DNA of 64,000 nucleotides. Source: Ceratopteris richardii (Eukaryota > Streptophyta > Polypodiopsida > Polypodiales > Pteridaceae). Within the stretch, counting starts at the first letter, position 1; each line of letters begins with the position of its first letter. The stretch is from positions 17,654,267 to 17,718,266 of the forward strand of contig CM035431.1 in the NCBI GenBank assembly GCA_020310875.1, given 5' to 3'. Below are positions 44,101-52,914 of this stretch, in pieces. The notes under the pieces are model-generated. The model did no database searches. It worked only from the letters and a program-made list of their open reading frames with translations, and had not been told where the DNA came from. Made by a program: the position numbers and the translations under genes.

Positions 44101-45119
44101 TTGTAATAAAATCTGATTATTTTCAGAATCTCTCACACCATAGGTGGATCGGCCCATCAGACGACCTGTATGTTCCCTTTTGCGTGCTAATGGCGGATTA
44201 TAATGCAGAAATCAAGCACCACACCTCAAGGGAACCCACCTCGGCCACCCAATTTGCACCTGACGACATCCCAGAAAGTGCCAAGCAGGGACATATTCGC
44301 CAACCGATGTGGAGAATTCGACTGCTTGAGACATACCCAGAAATGGTCAGAACATGGAACAACATGCCCTTGTACATCAAATATAACCCATGTTATTGCC
44401 CTGTATTTCGAAGGAGATCATGGCCGGAGTACACACAAACAGTGATGACAATTAAAGGATGTGAGAAGTGGCTCAATTATGTGTACTTCGCACCCCCGAA
44501 GGGCCCACCTACGATTGGATATATGATTTCTACGATTCGACATTGGGGGGTCCGGTTCAAGAATGTACCTGATGTCATGACTCAGATGTGCTTGAAGATC
44601 TTCGAACTTATGTTGATCACCTTCAGGACCTTCAAAAATGTCAAGGAACCGCATCTCTCAGCATTAGGATTTAATGAAGGTAACCAGGACCTTGTATACG
44701 ACATGAGCACAACCCCATCGATTAATGTTGTGTATGCATGGCACGCTCGCATCAAATATCTACCGGCCTGCTTCAAACAAACGTTTGAAGAGATGTTCGT
44801 CACGGGATTCTGGGAATATCACTCCGAGATATTCATTCCCAGACCATCCCATCTCTTGCAGTTGTTTGCAGTGGAACAAGCTCTACATTCCGAAAAGCTA
44901 CGTATACCACATCCAGAGGTTCCCGGGCCAGTAGATTGGGACGCGCTACTCACAGATTTGGCCAAAGGATTGAGGATTGCCGAACATCACCTAGCGCAGG
45001 ATGTCATCGAGTACTACATTCAAAAACCCTCACAACAAGGGTCTGTCAGGGACGACAGACGCGAGAGAGGGGGGGGTGTTAGCAGCAGACAAGGGAGTCA
45101 AAGAAGATCTGGCAAGTAG
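41172..45119 (+). CDS. G2 ORF3: ~1315-residue accessory protein of unknown function
   Basis: ATG at 41172 (MADTVGTSSQAGTSPQ); the same start is conserved in G1 (MAEAVGTSSQASTSPQ). Residues ~58-245 form a folded-looking domain (HWFSDVAGPLGEGTYMWESE, NGRWGRYYFFTREFEKL, LTPSKDKKGYSSFVLPSLTRG, NMKNRNLTKLKDMVAMTPTI). Then come an acidic stretch (~365-393), a Pro/Ser/Thr-rich region (~506-686), coiled-coil heptads (~693-900) and a C-terminal conserved domain (~943-1283: WMQKLEKVATTHDDR, HRWIGPSDDLYVPFCVLMADY, NMPLYIKYNPCYCPVFRRRSW, FKQTFEEMFVTGFWEYHSEIF). I see no signal peptide, membrane segment or zinc knuckle. The position matches the env-like ORF of Athila elements, but the content does not look like an envelope. 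The N-terminal part faintly recalls plant transposon-associated domains of the Athila ORF1 type; this is weak. It has no stop over 3.9 kb, and its end lies inside the 3' LTR. Confidence 0.85.
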   Translation: MADTVGTSSQAGTSPQIVDIESLPVEEELKERPAALRALHAIPIQNPPQGHTMPVGKASHWFSDVAGPLGEGTYMWESEVEFNGRWGRYYFFTREFEKLQNNEGLKPIWKKAGLYDYFKFQLPKPDFLRCSYLISTLTPSKDKKGYSSFVLPSLTRGNELKRFRLTINLVREALDMHGMHIPTEKETMVPDNMKNRNLTKLKDMVAMTPTIAIHIRMVMQHFAFPAQDRCLAYDVPVQRALVWSRAQEFQRRLSAVGPPSKKMRGTVQMPCAQARGATLTPETTPRLPRRVQPFTIRLPRHSTDGPNLVFPPVPTDLEFPHGFTLEDLTDEEVARIIEAVNAEVEAEQAGGQQTVPDQPQPSQPDVVNVDEEEEEHEETRGGQSEEEEQEYDQEAIQVLEGAPAYTNALKKLYDTMNRVQQEHRLSLAAGKALMNQILEEEGVDEQYRATLEMISDALGVPETVHTALAQSRRTEKRYGRRPPRTGKQMNVLGSGPQGTPTTTGTAHTAHDTEEAHISSAPPSPPLPPSPPSPPHSPPITNVTTTVTASEPTAMTEAQTANQPTHPLNTSRVYTSTNTVTLTIATDIPIPPLTLSGSSHSQLHTPLYTFTTITAPTIPLFTITPTSVYTTDFMDISPSTAPLPPPMPPQSPIPPPPTSPFSSTAFTLPFPSPFPSAHYTLPASIPINNVFNNMHQCMSQLQQHYQHLDAQHTSLFRRHEELQGRFTDLEKEKHQLQQQFSALQEQHEKLVANPPQPDAEERQHMDDLLHSQITENLKLRRNMALLRKHMSAALEENRRLQTQNEENLELAMEGSPQDIDPERFKAIPSDNMQIILETHADLLAAHADLEKERDELRRQLAAQPAPPREVPTTVDTADEVAALKAKIEELEKKVLVYERQPSPLAEPEPEDLVPIEVEETFEDPYVPMPTPGGKRTEQGMDTIEIEAPEWMQKLEKVATTHDDRVAVQIALMSKLEEVVIKSDYFQNLSHHRWIGPSDDLYVPFCVLMADYNAEIKHHTSREPTSATQFAPDDIPESAKQGHIRQPMWRIRLLETYPEMVRTWNNMPLYIKYNPCYCPVFRRRSWPEYTQTVMTIKGCEKWLNYVYFAPPKGPPTIGYMISTIRHWGVRFKNVPDVMTQMCLKIFELMLITFRTFKNVKEPHLSALGFNEGNQDLVYDMSTTPSINVVYAWHARIKYLPACFKQTFEEMFVTGFWEYHSEIFIPRPSHLLQLFAVEQALHSEKLRIPHPEVPGPVDWDALLTDLAKGLRIAEHHLAQDVIEYYIQKPSQQGSVRDDRRERGGGVSSRQGSQRRSGK
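45064..45076 (+). other. G2 polypurine tract
   Basis: GAGAGAGGGGGGG directly before the 3' LTR. It is also translated as part of the ORF3 C-terminus (RERGGG). Confidence 0.88.
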
Positions 45120-45709
45120 GCCATCTAATTTTTCAAGACATCAAGGAGTTGAGCACACGAGAAGAAAGAGCAAGTAGGGAGCTCAAAGAGGTGTATGACA
45201 AATCAATAGAGAAAACCCTACACAAATAGTGATTTTCTTCACTAAAAACCATTGTAAATATCATTTCGTATTTTTGTAGCTCCATTTTGTGCAAGCCAAG
45301 GAGTCCTTGAGCTTGAGGAGCTTTAGAAGTATCTACATGCCAATTTTCATATTTTTTAGATCTCGTTTGAGCCCTCAAATAAGCCCTGGAACCTATTTTT
45401 TAACTAGGCCGGACACTAGGTCTGGACAGGGCCAAAGCTAGTCAAAAACTATAAAAGGAGCTAGAGAGCTCATTTTTGAGGTTAGATTGTAATTGAATTG
45501 AACTTGTAAGAGCTCTTGAAAGTAATCTAAAGAACTCCATTGCTACTCACTCTTTGTCTTACTGTGTGTGCGCGTGTGTGTGTATGTGTGTGCATGTTTG
45601 TGTGCTTCTCACTCACGCACTTGTGCCGCCACTTGCTCGAGGTCATCATACCATCCTCACGTCTTCCCGGATTGACATTAAAGGAGGTGCTACTCATCAT
45701 TGAGCTACA
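45077..45709 (+). repeat. G2 3' LTR
   Basis: 633 bp, TGTTAGCAGC...GAGCTACA, with about three differences from the 5' LTR (for example CTACATGCC versus CTACCTGCC). The first 43 bp encode the end of ORF3. Followed by AATAC at 45710-45714. Confidence 0.96.
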
Positions 45710-45714
45710 AATAC

Positions 45715-46051
45715 TCTCAACTCCCTCTGTCAATTCCTAGCTTAGGCTAAGTGCGAATAGTTCTAGAAGTAAGTCAGGGCGACGATAGGCATCTATCAAG
45801 TTGAAGACTACCTAAATACTCAAGTTCAAGCTAAAACATAATCTCTGTGTGATCGATAACTTTAAAGGAAAGGAACTTAACGTGGAACAATCAACTAAAA
45901 CAACAGAAATTAACTTAAGTATTCCTGACGATGGGATATCAGACAAGATCATAAACACGATAATCAACTAAAAAGAACCAAATTACTGATACAAATTGAT
46001 CGGCTACGAGGCTGTACCTTGGGTAAAAATTGGGATTGCTCAGCTAAGCAT
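45715..46051 (+). other. G1 leader, continued after G2
   Basis: TCTCAACTCCCTCTGTC...TCGGCTACGAGG aligns with the G2 leader at 31874-32207 just upstream of Gag. With 29161-29653 it reconstitutes one G1 leader interrupted by G2. Confidence 0.85.
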
Positions 46052-47686
46052 ATGAACCGTAGATTAGGACGACACCTAGGGAGAGATAGACAGAGTCTTA
46101 GGTCTTCAGAGGCTAGTGTCAATCATAGTGCTAGGTCTTGGGCACAACAGTTGAGCCATCATTCGTACTACCCTAGCTCTGAGACTAGTGAGTCAGAGAT
46201 GTCTCAAGGTATGGAGAGACCCATAGGGAGTTCAGGTGTGCCATACTTACATAGGGTAGAAGGCCCCTACAAGATGCAGTTGGAATACCTTAGGACCAAC
46301 CGATTAGGTGCTAGCATCTATGAGGACGGCCTAGGAAGATCTGTGGTCCAGATCAAAAACCCAGATCAACCCATTGGACTAGAATGTCCAGTAGTCAAAT
46401 TTGAAAATGGAGCATACTTGGACAAAGAAGGAACCATATATGTAGTCACCAGCCACCCAAACAGGATAGATGAATTCGGAAATGTGATCCCAGATTCGGA
46501 CTTCGGTGACCTAGAGCAAGGGAACATGGGTGTAGAGCCTAAAACTCGTCGAGGCAAATCAATTCTCACTAGAATTCTCACACCAGAATGGATCGCCCAG
46601 GACAACAAGAGCATAAACCTGCTCTTGAACCGAGAGACTAATGAAGCCTTTTGGAGGTATAAGGCTGTTCAGCCTAATGAGATAGGAACGATCACCATCT
46701 ATGAATTCAAAGATCCTGATAGCCCAGGATAAGTGACCTATTTAGAAAACACTTTGGAAAGACTATTTGTGGTTAGAGAGCATGGTAGGCATGCCTACAC
46801 TTGGAAGGGAGAATTTATTTTTCCCCAACCAAGATCTAACGTCTCTTTTGGCCACCAAGGAGCGGGAACATCCCAAGCTCATGGAGCTCAAAGGGACAGA
46901 AGTAGAGATAGACCTCAGGTAAGCTTTGCCAACCCAATAGGAAGAGAACGAACGCGAGCACAGATGGATAAAGAAGACACAGAGAGAACTAGAGTTCCAA
47001 GGAACCTAAGAAATGCTGATGATTTTCCTTTGCCAAGGCCGAGGGAACACACCACAACCTTGAGACCTACACAACTGGTTAAGTACATGAAGAATTACTT
47101 CGATGGCACTGGAGATCCATACGATCATGTGGCCGAATTTAGGCAAGTCTTGAGAGCTGAACAAGTGGAGGACTTATTCACGCAATACAATGCCTTTGGT
47201 TTAACCCTTAGGAACACAACCCTTACATGGTTTCAACCTCTAAATGAGAGACACTTTAGGAACATAGACCAACTTCTAGAGGCTTTCATTACTGAATTCT
47301 CTAAGAGTGGCATACAACATAATACTTCCTCACCGATTCACAGCTTCAAGCAAACCCCTCAAGAGACGGTTAGACTTGCAAGAAGAAGGTTTAGGCAATA
47401 CCTAGAGAGATGTCCTTTTTGGGAGTTACCCACACCAACCAAACAAGTGGCTTTATTCCTAGATGGACTGCTAAGTACAAAGTTGAGATCATATGTGTAC
47501 TTGAAAGACTTGAGGACCATAGAAGAGTGTGTATGCATGTGCATCAACATCGAGGATAACCTAGGGGAGGAATTAGAACATTCCAAAATCTACAAAGATT
47601 CAGATAGTTCTACTAGCCTCTCTTCCTCACAATCCACATCTATTGAGGAACTCGCTGAGAAAGTAGCTCAAAAACTAGATCTCTAG
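46052..47686 (+). pseudogene. G1 Gag, broken
   Basis: ATG at 46052 (MNRRLGRHLGRDRQS), homologous to G2 Gag throughout. An in-frame TAA at 46730-46732 stands where G2 reads on (SPGRVTYL). The Retrotrans_gag domain follows (YFDGTGDPYDHVAEF, LTWFQPLNERHFRNIDQLLEAF, LFLDGLLSTKLRSYVYL). Unlike G2 it continues after the domain with NIEDNLGEELEHSKIY and EELAEKVAQKLDL to a TAG at 47684-47686. Beyond this TAG the same frame continues into zinc knuckles, so the stop may be secondary. Confidence 0.88.
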
Positions 47687-49411
47687 CAAACAATCCCAAG
47701 ATTTTTCCTAGTTAAATGGTGCTATACTTGTGGAGGTGACCATATGGCAAACGTATGTCCCATCATGGCTCAAACCCAAGTGAATCCCAGTAGCTAATAC
47801 TACACCATAGAACGGAGATACACTAATCACACAACACAAGATTGCCCATACAATAAGCAAGCAGTTAGGCAAACTTACCCTCAACCATATCCACAACAGG
47901 GCAGATACCAGAACCAGTACCCACTACAACAATATGCTAGGCCTCAACAGACTTACCAACCACAACATCAGGCCCAATAGAGACCTCAACCAGTGCTAGC
48001 CCAACAACCTCCTGCTCCAGCCAATGTGATCCCAGCAAAGTATGCAGCTGCAGAAGAGAACCTGAATAGAGCCATAGTGCCAGTGACACCATTGCTTTCA
48101 GAAAGTGACCCTAGTGACCATAGCTTTGATTCTACACATATTGATAGCCCCCAGGCTTACTACATGCAGTCTCCTGAACATGGTGAATCCTATTATAGTG
48201 AAGAACCAAGTGAACATAGTTGGGAGCCAGAGTATGTAAATGTCATGTACGCAAACCCCAACTCTAGACAACAACCTAGGTAGGTAAGGCCCCCATTCCC
48301 TATAGGACCATGCTATCGATGTCAGGGTGATCACCTCATTCGTGATTGCCCAATACCTGCACCTACACAACCCCAGTCAGTAACCATACAGGGCTTTTGT
48401 CAAGATTGTGGAAAGGAGTATCTCTTACGAGATTGCCCAAAGAATCCCACTAATATGCCAAAAATCACTCCTATTAACGTTACTGGGTTGGTTCTAGACT
48501 CCACAAGGAGTGTGACTTCCACTGCACCAGTGCAAGTGGTCACTAGAGCTCAGGCTTTGCAGCAGAACCAAAGTTTAGGCCAGGAAAAAAGTGCTGAGGT
48601 TAGTGAAACATGACCAAGAAGAGGACTAGAGCTTGAAGAGATAGCCGAGAAAGAATGAAAAGGCAATGGGACAAGAAGATGAGTGAGCTCGAGGAAAGCC
48701 TAAGAGAAACGAGAGCCAACATAACTGAACTCACCTCTCAACCCCACTCTCACACTACCCCACCACCACCATTCCCATCTCTATCCGATCCACCACCATA
48801 CAACCTGCCTCATACGACCCCACCACCCCCTAGAGTAGGATCAGTATTAGCAGATCCCACTCCTGAGGACCTAAATATGAGGCTTAAAGCATATCAAGCC
48901 AGAATCCAAGAAGGGCCAAACATGAAGGATCATGAAAAGTGTTACCCTAGAGCGGAACTAGAGCTCAAACAAACTAAATTTTGTGCTAAGATGGTGGAAT
49001 TGGCTCAAACCATGTTCGAAGCCAGTCGCCTCTTTAATATCTCTAGTTTAGCTAAGATGCAATTGCACTTTGATGGACTGCTAGAAATATTGGAGAGGCC
49101 AATTGCACAATCCGAAAAGGAACCCAACCCTCCAAATAAGGGCAAGGCAAGTGAAAGAGCAAGCCTCCCCGCCCACGAAGCTTATGTGCATAACTCCACA
49201 CAGCCAGACACATCTTCTTCTATGAATCGATACTCATCCGAATTCCTACGAGAGATTCAAGAAGAGAAATGGGCTAAAGAGAGTGAAGTCCCTCCTCCCA
49301 TTGAACTTGTGGATGATGCACATGATCAATTCTCACAAGATATTCCTTCCATTTATGATGAGCAGGAGAGTGCCCAATCTCATGAGAGATTAGACTTTGA
49401 GTCTAATTCAT
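47687..49411 (+). pseudogene. G1 zinc knuckles and linker, with PR1 deleted
   Basis: In frame after the Gag stop: a zinc knuckle CYTCGGDHMANVC, a degenerate second one (RYTNHTTQDC), a Gln/Tyr/Pro-rich part, then CYRCQGDHLIRDC and CQDCGKEYLLRDC. Several stops (for example near 47797, 47977 and 48281) and a frameshift near 48610 break it. From 48655 the coiled-coil and proline-rich linker resembles G2. At about 49410 the sequence jumps from LDFESNSL directly to the EEEEQELIALL before RT: PR1 and about 1.5 kb present in G2 are missing. Confidence 0.82.
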
Positions 49412-50533
49412 TGATGGAAGAAGAAGAGCAAGAGCTGATAGCTTTGCTAAGAGAGTACAGAGATGTATTCGCTTGGAGTTACAAAGACTTGAAAGGTGTA
49501 GACCCTGACATATGCTCACACACGATTCCCATGACCTCAGATGCCAAACCCTCTAAACAAAAGCCATACACATACAACGATAACTATGCTGCCAAGATCA
49601 AAGAAGAGATAGATCGCTTGGTAGAAGCTAGATTCATCTATGAAATTGAGCACACTGAGTGGGTATCCCCCATTGTAGTGGTGCCCAAGAAGAATGGAAA
49701 GCTACGTGTGTGCATTAACTTGAAGAAGGTTAATGCAGCCACTATTCGGGATAACTATCCGCTTCCTATCACAGAACATCTCTTAGAAACAGTAGCAGGC
49801 AAGGAAGTATAGAGCTTCCTTGATGGATTTTCTGGTTACAATCAGGTAGCCATAGCTCCAAAAGATCAGCATAAGACAACTTTTGCCACTGAGTGGGGCA
49901 TATTTGCTTTTCGGGTAATGCCATTCGGGCTTACCAATGCTCTTGCAACCTTCCAAAGATTGATGTGCCATGTATTTAAAGAGTTCTTGAGGAAGAAATA
50001 GAGGTCTATGTTGACGATGTTTGTGCTCATTCCAACATTAGACAGACACATATACCTGAACTGAGGCAAACCTTTGACAAATGTAGAGAATATCAAGTCT
50101 GCCTGAACCCAAAAAAGTGTGTTTTCATGGTCAGGCAAGGCAAGATTCTAGGACACATAGTGTCAAAGAATGGCATATCTACCGACGAGGGAAAAAGTTA
50201 GAGCCATCGCAGAGCTACTTAGACCCAAGAATGTCAAGGAAGTACAAGTTTTCATGGGGCATTGTGGTTATTACCGACATTTTATACACATGTATGCCAT
50301 CATTGCAAAGCCTCTGTACGGGCTTTTGACTAACTTTGAGTGGACTGATGAATGTGAGAACTCTTTCAATGAGCTTAAATGACGATTATGTTCAGCACCA
50401 ATCTTGACCACACTAGATTGGAATAAGCCCTTCCATGTTCACGTGGATGCATCCAATTATGCAATTGGATGTGTACTCGCACAACCTACTGGTGAAGGTA
50501 ATATAGATCTGCCAATTGCCTATGGGTTCACAT
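49412..50533 (+). pseudogene. G1 reverse transcriptase and partial RNase H
   Basis: RT motifs as in G2 (DVFAWSYKDLKGVDP, EWVSPIVVVPKKNGK). TAG at 49810-49812 replaces the Tyr of KEVYSFLDG. Frameshifts lie near 50000, where the YVDD region is reached in another frame, and near 50190. A TGA stands at about 50381. RNase H begins (VDASNYAIGCVLAQPTGEG) but is cut at LPIAY. Confidence 0.85.
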
Positions 50534-51470
50534 GCTAAGGGTTCACATGCTGAATATATCATTGTGGCCACAGACTATTTAACCAAGTGTGTAGAAGTGA
50601 AAGCCACAACGAAGAACGATGCTCAAATGATAGCTAAGTTCTTATTTGAGAATGTGTTCACTAGATACAAGTTACCTATCGAGTTAGTACGTGATAGAGG
50701 GACTCACTTCTTGAATGAAGTCATTGAAAATCTTCTTCAAGATTCTTGATAGTACATAAGAAGTCTGCCCCTTATCACCCACAAGCTAACAGGCAAGCCG
50801 AGAGCACAAATAAGATTCTATGCAATGTATTGACGAAACTAGTGAATAATAAACACTCTGATTGGGACAAACAGTTGCACCATGCTGTTTGGGCATACAG
50901 AGTCGCCTATAAAATGGTACTCCAAGCCACACCCTTTCAGATGGTCTTTGGCCAGAATGCGATGCTTCCATTAGACTTCTTGATACCTACACTAAGGGTA
51001 GCACATGAGCATGAGTGGACAGGCCATGAGCTTTCCTCTAGAATCTTTGACCTTGAGCGATTAGGAGAAACAAGTATGAGGGCTGCCGTAGGGATATATG
51101 CAGCTAAGAAACGACAGAAGGCGTACTTTGATGCCCATGTGAAAGATAAGGGTTTGAAGGAAGGAGACCTAGTCCTAATCTACACATTGAAACAACATGC
51201 ACGGAAATTAGAGAAAAGAGGCTATGGACCCATGATTATCAATAGGATCTCAACGAGTGGAGGAGTTCAATTAGCTACACTAGAAGGTGATGTTCTTCCC
51301 AGTTACATTAGCGGATGCAGAGTCAAGTTATATCAGGAACCCCTCACGGAGGAGATGTTAAATCAACTCAATACTGCAAAGAAACGTAAAGAAGAGGAAA
51401 AGCAAATTTAAGAAGAAGCACAGGCAGAAGCACTGGAACGTATCCGAAAAATGAAATTGAGGTGACAAGG
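50534..51470 (+). pseudogene. G1 integrase, N-terminus deleted
   Basis: A deletion of about 1.2 kb relative to G2 joins RNase H (LPIAY) to the integrase core (AKGSHAEYIIVATDYLTK), removing the rest of RNase H and both H2C2 modules. GGGTTCACATGCTAA/GGGTTCACATGCT is repeated at the junction. The core shows LVRDRGTHF and, after a frameshift near 50745, YHPQANRQAESTNK. The C-terminal part is close to G2 up to KRKEEEKQI and then a TAA. Confidence 0.85.
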
Positions 51471-51516
51471 TAGAGATCAGCCTAGGGAAGAGGCCTATGC
51501 AGCTCAAGGATATAAT

Positions 51517-52681
51517 ATGGCTATGTGTGAAGTTTCAGGTATTAGCTCTCATAGAATAATTGATCGACGTCCTTTTGTAACCTTAGAGATAGGACAAGGA
51601 AAAAGTACAAGAACTGTAAGAGCTTTGATTGACTCAAGTGCAGCCACTAGTGCTGTGAAACTTTCTTACTCTCGAGAATTGAACCTAAATGTCAATCCTG
51701 TGGAAGCATATCTCATAGGATTGGGAGGAGTGGAAACCCCTTGCATGGGCGAGGTGGAACTTCCCCTCAACATTCAAGATGTTTTAATGACAGTTAAAGT
51801 GCTAGTGTGTCAAGATGAGGATCTCACTGAGCCTCTTGTCTTGGGTCAAGACTAGATCTATGATCACGCAGTCAACCTAAACCTAAGAAGTGGACTTCTT
51901 TAGGTATGGGTAAATCAGAGTCGAATTACAGTTGAGTTAGCCAATGGAGCACTCAAGGAACTAGGAAAGGCACACACTCTTGGTCCTTCCAGCAGTACAC
52001 ATGAAGATGACCATGCTATTCTTGTCCAAAATTATGTGATGCAGAGGGATGATTATCTCAACAAAGAAGTTGAGGATACGATGGAACTCCCTTCTTTTTC
52101 AAAGAGCATCGAGATGCAGCAACCAGAGGCAGAAGAAATGCAGCAGAAGTAGACTACCTACACTCAAAGCAAAAAGAAAGTACAAAGCAAGGTGTCCCAG
52201 CCACCAAAACAAATGTGGGTGCGGAAATGCGAGCATCCTATTGCAGTCAAGCCACAACAAATGTCTCAAGGTCCTATTAGTGATCTACGATGCGGCAATA
52301 ATAAGACGTTTTTCCAAAATTCTTCTGTGAAAGTGAAGTCTATCTGGGTACCCAAGAAGTCGATGAAGGTTAACCCACAATCAAGAAAAATTTGGGTGCC
52401 TAAGGCTTGCTTGCGGGCTCAAATAGCTACACACAAATCACACCAAGTACAACATGGCTCACTCACTCGAATAGCTGATACTCTCTTATTTAACACGCAT
52501 GAACACATATTTGCCCTTGCGCACGAGCAGACTCACTTGTAAATGGGTCCCTAAAAAGCCTCATTTCCAAGCAGACACTATCATGAAGCCCTCCAGAGTC
52601 TCCACAGAACCAAAACCAAAAGCCATCCAGTGTGTTTGGCTGCCCAAAGCTTGTAATAAACTCCCCGAACCCCACTTGTAA
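51517..52681 (+). pseudogene. G1 second retropepsin-like domain and W-P-K repeats
   Basis: Same order as G2: RPFVTLEIGQGKSTRTVRALIDSS (active site reads D-S-S instead of D-S-G), then GGVETPCMGEVELPL and LVLGQD followed by TAG (Trp in G2) at about 51853. Further on, five motifs MWVRKC, IWVPKK, IWVPKA, KWVPKK and VWLPKA occupy about 52204-52650. Conservation of the domain and all five motifs in a second element shows they are a real part of the family. Confidence 0.82.
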
Positions 52682-52866
52682 ATTCACCCCCACCTACTAA
52701 CTGCATCATTCGCACACTGCATCTTTCCATTTAGCTTTTAGGACAATTCATCCACTAACTACACCCACAATCACCGAGCACTCACTGACTAACTAACTTA
52801 TCGCTTAAAACTCATATTAATGTTGTAACGGGGACACATGACCACTTGGTGTCCATTTGCAATGTT

Positions 52867-52891
52867 AACATTCATTTTTATATTCTCACAG
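52867..52891 (+). promoter_or_regulatory. Candidate 3' splice site before G1 ORF3
   Basis: TTAACA...TTTTTATATTCTCACAG/AA ending at 52891, matching the G2 site. The ORF3 ATG is at 52915. Confidence 0.5.
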
Positions 52892-52914
52892 AACTGGTGA
52901 CTAGTCCCTTCAAT

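Larger units (their letters stand above)
29654..45709 (+). mobile_element. G2: ~16-kb Ty3/Gypsy (Athila/Tat-like) element with second protease and ORF3
   Basis: 633-bp LTRs at 29654-30286 and 45077-45709 differ at about three positions by eye. AATAC is duplicated at 29649-29653 and 45710-45714. Internal order: tRNA-Asp PBS, candidate leader intron, palindromic array, Gag, zinc knuckles and protease, RT/RNase H, integrase with two H2C2 modules, second protease-like domain, W-P-K repeats, ORF3, purine tract. The PBS, the ADHLSRL motif after RNase H and the extra 3' ORF point to the Athila/Tat branch of plant Gypsy elements. It is young by LTR identity, yet the pol frame has a frameshifting Gag deletion, one UGA and one single-base shift, so it probably moved in trans or decayed quickly. 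Confidence 0.95.

Noticed and set aside
44203..44445. Small ORFs overlapping ORF3 and pol on either strand
   Set aside because: They are shadows of the main reading frames, lack conserved content and are not kept between G1 and G2.
41172..45119. ORF3 as a true envelope gene
   Set aside because: The position is env-like, but no signal peptide, transmembrane segment or fusion-peptide-like stretch is visible.
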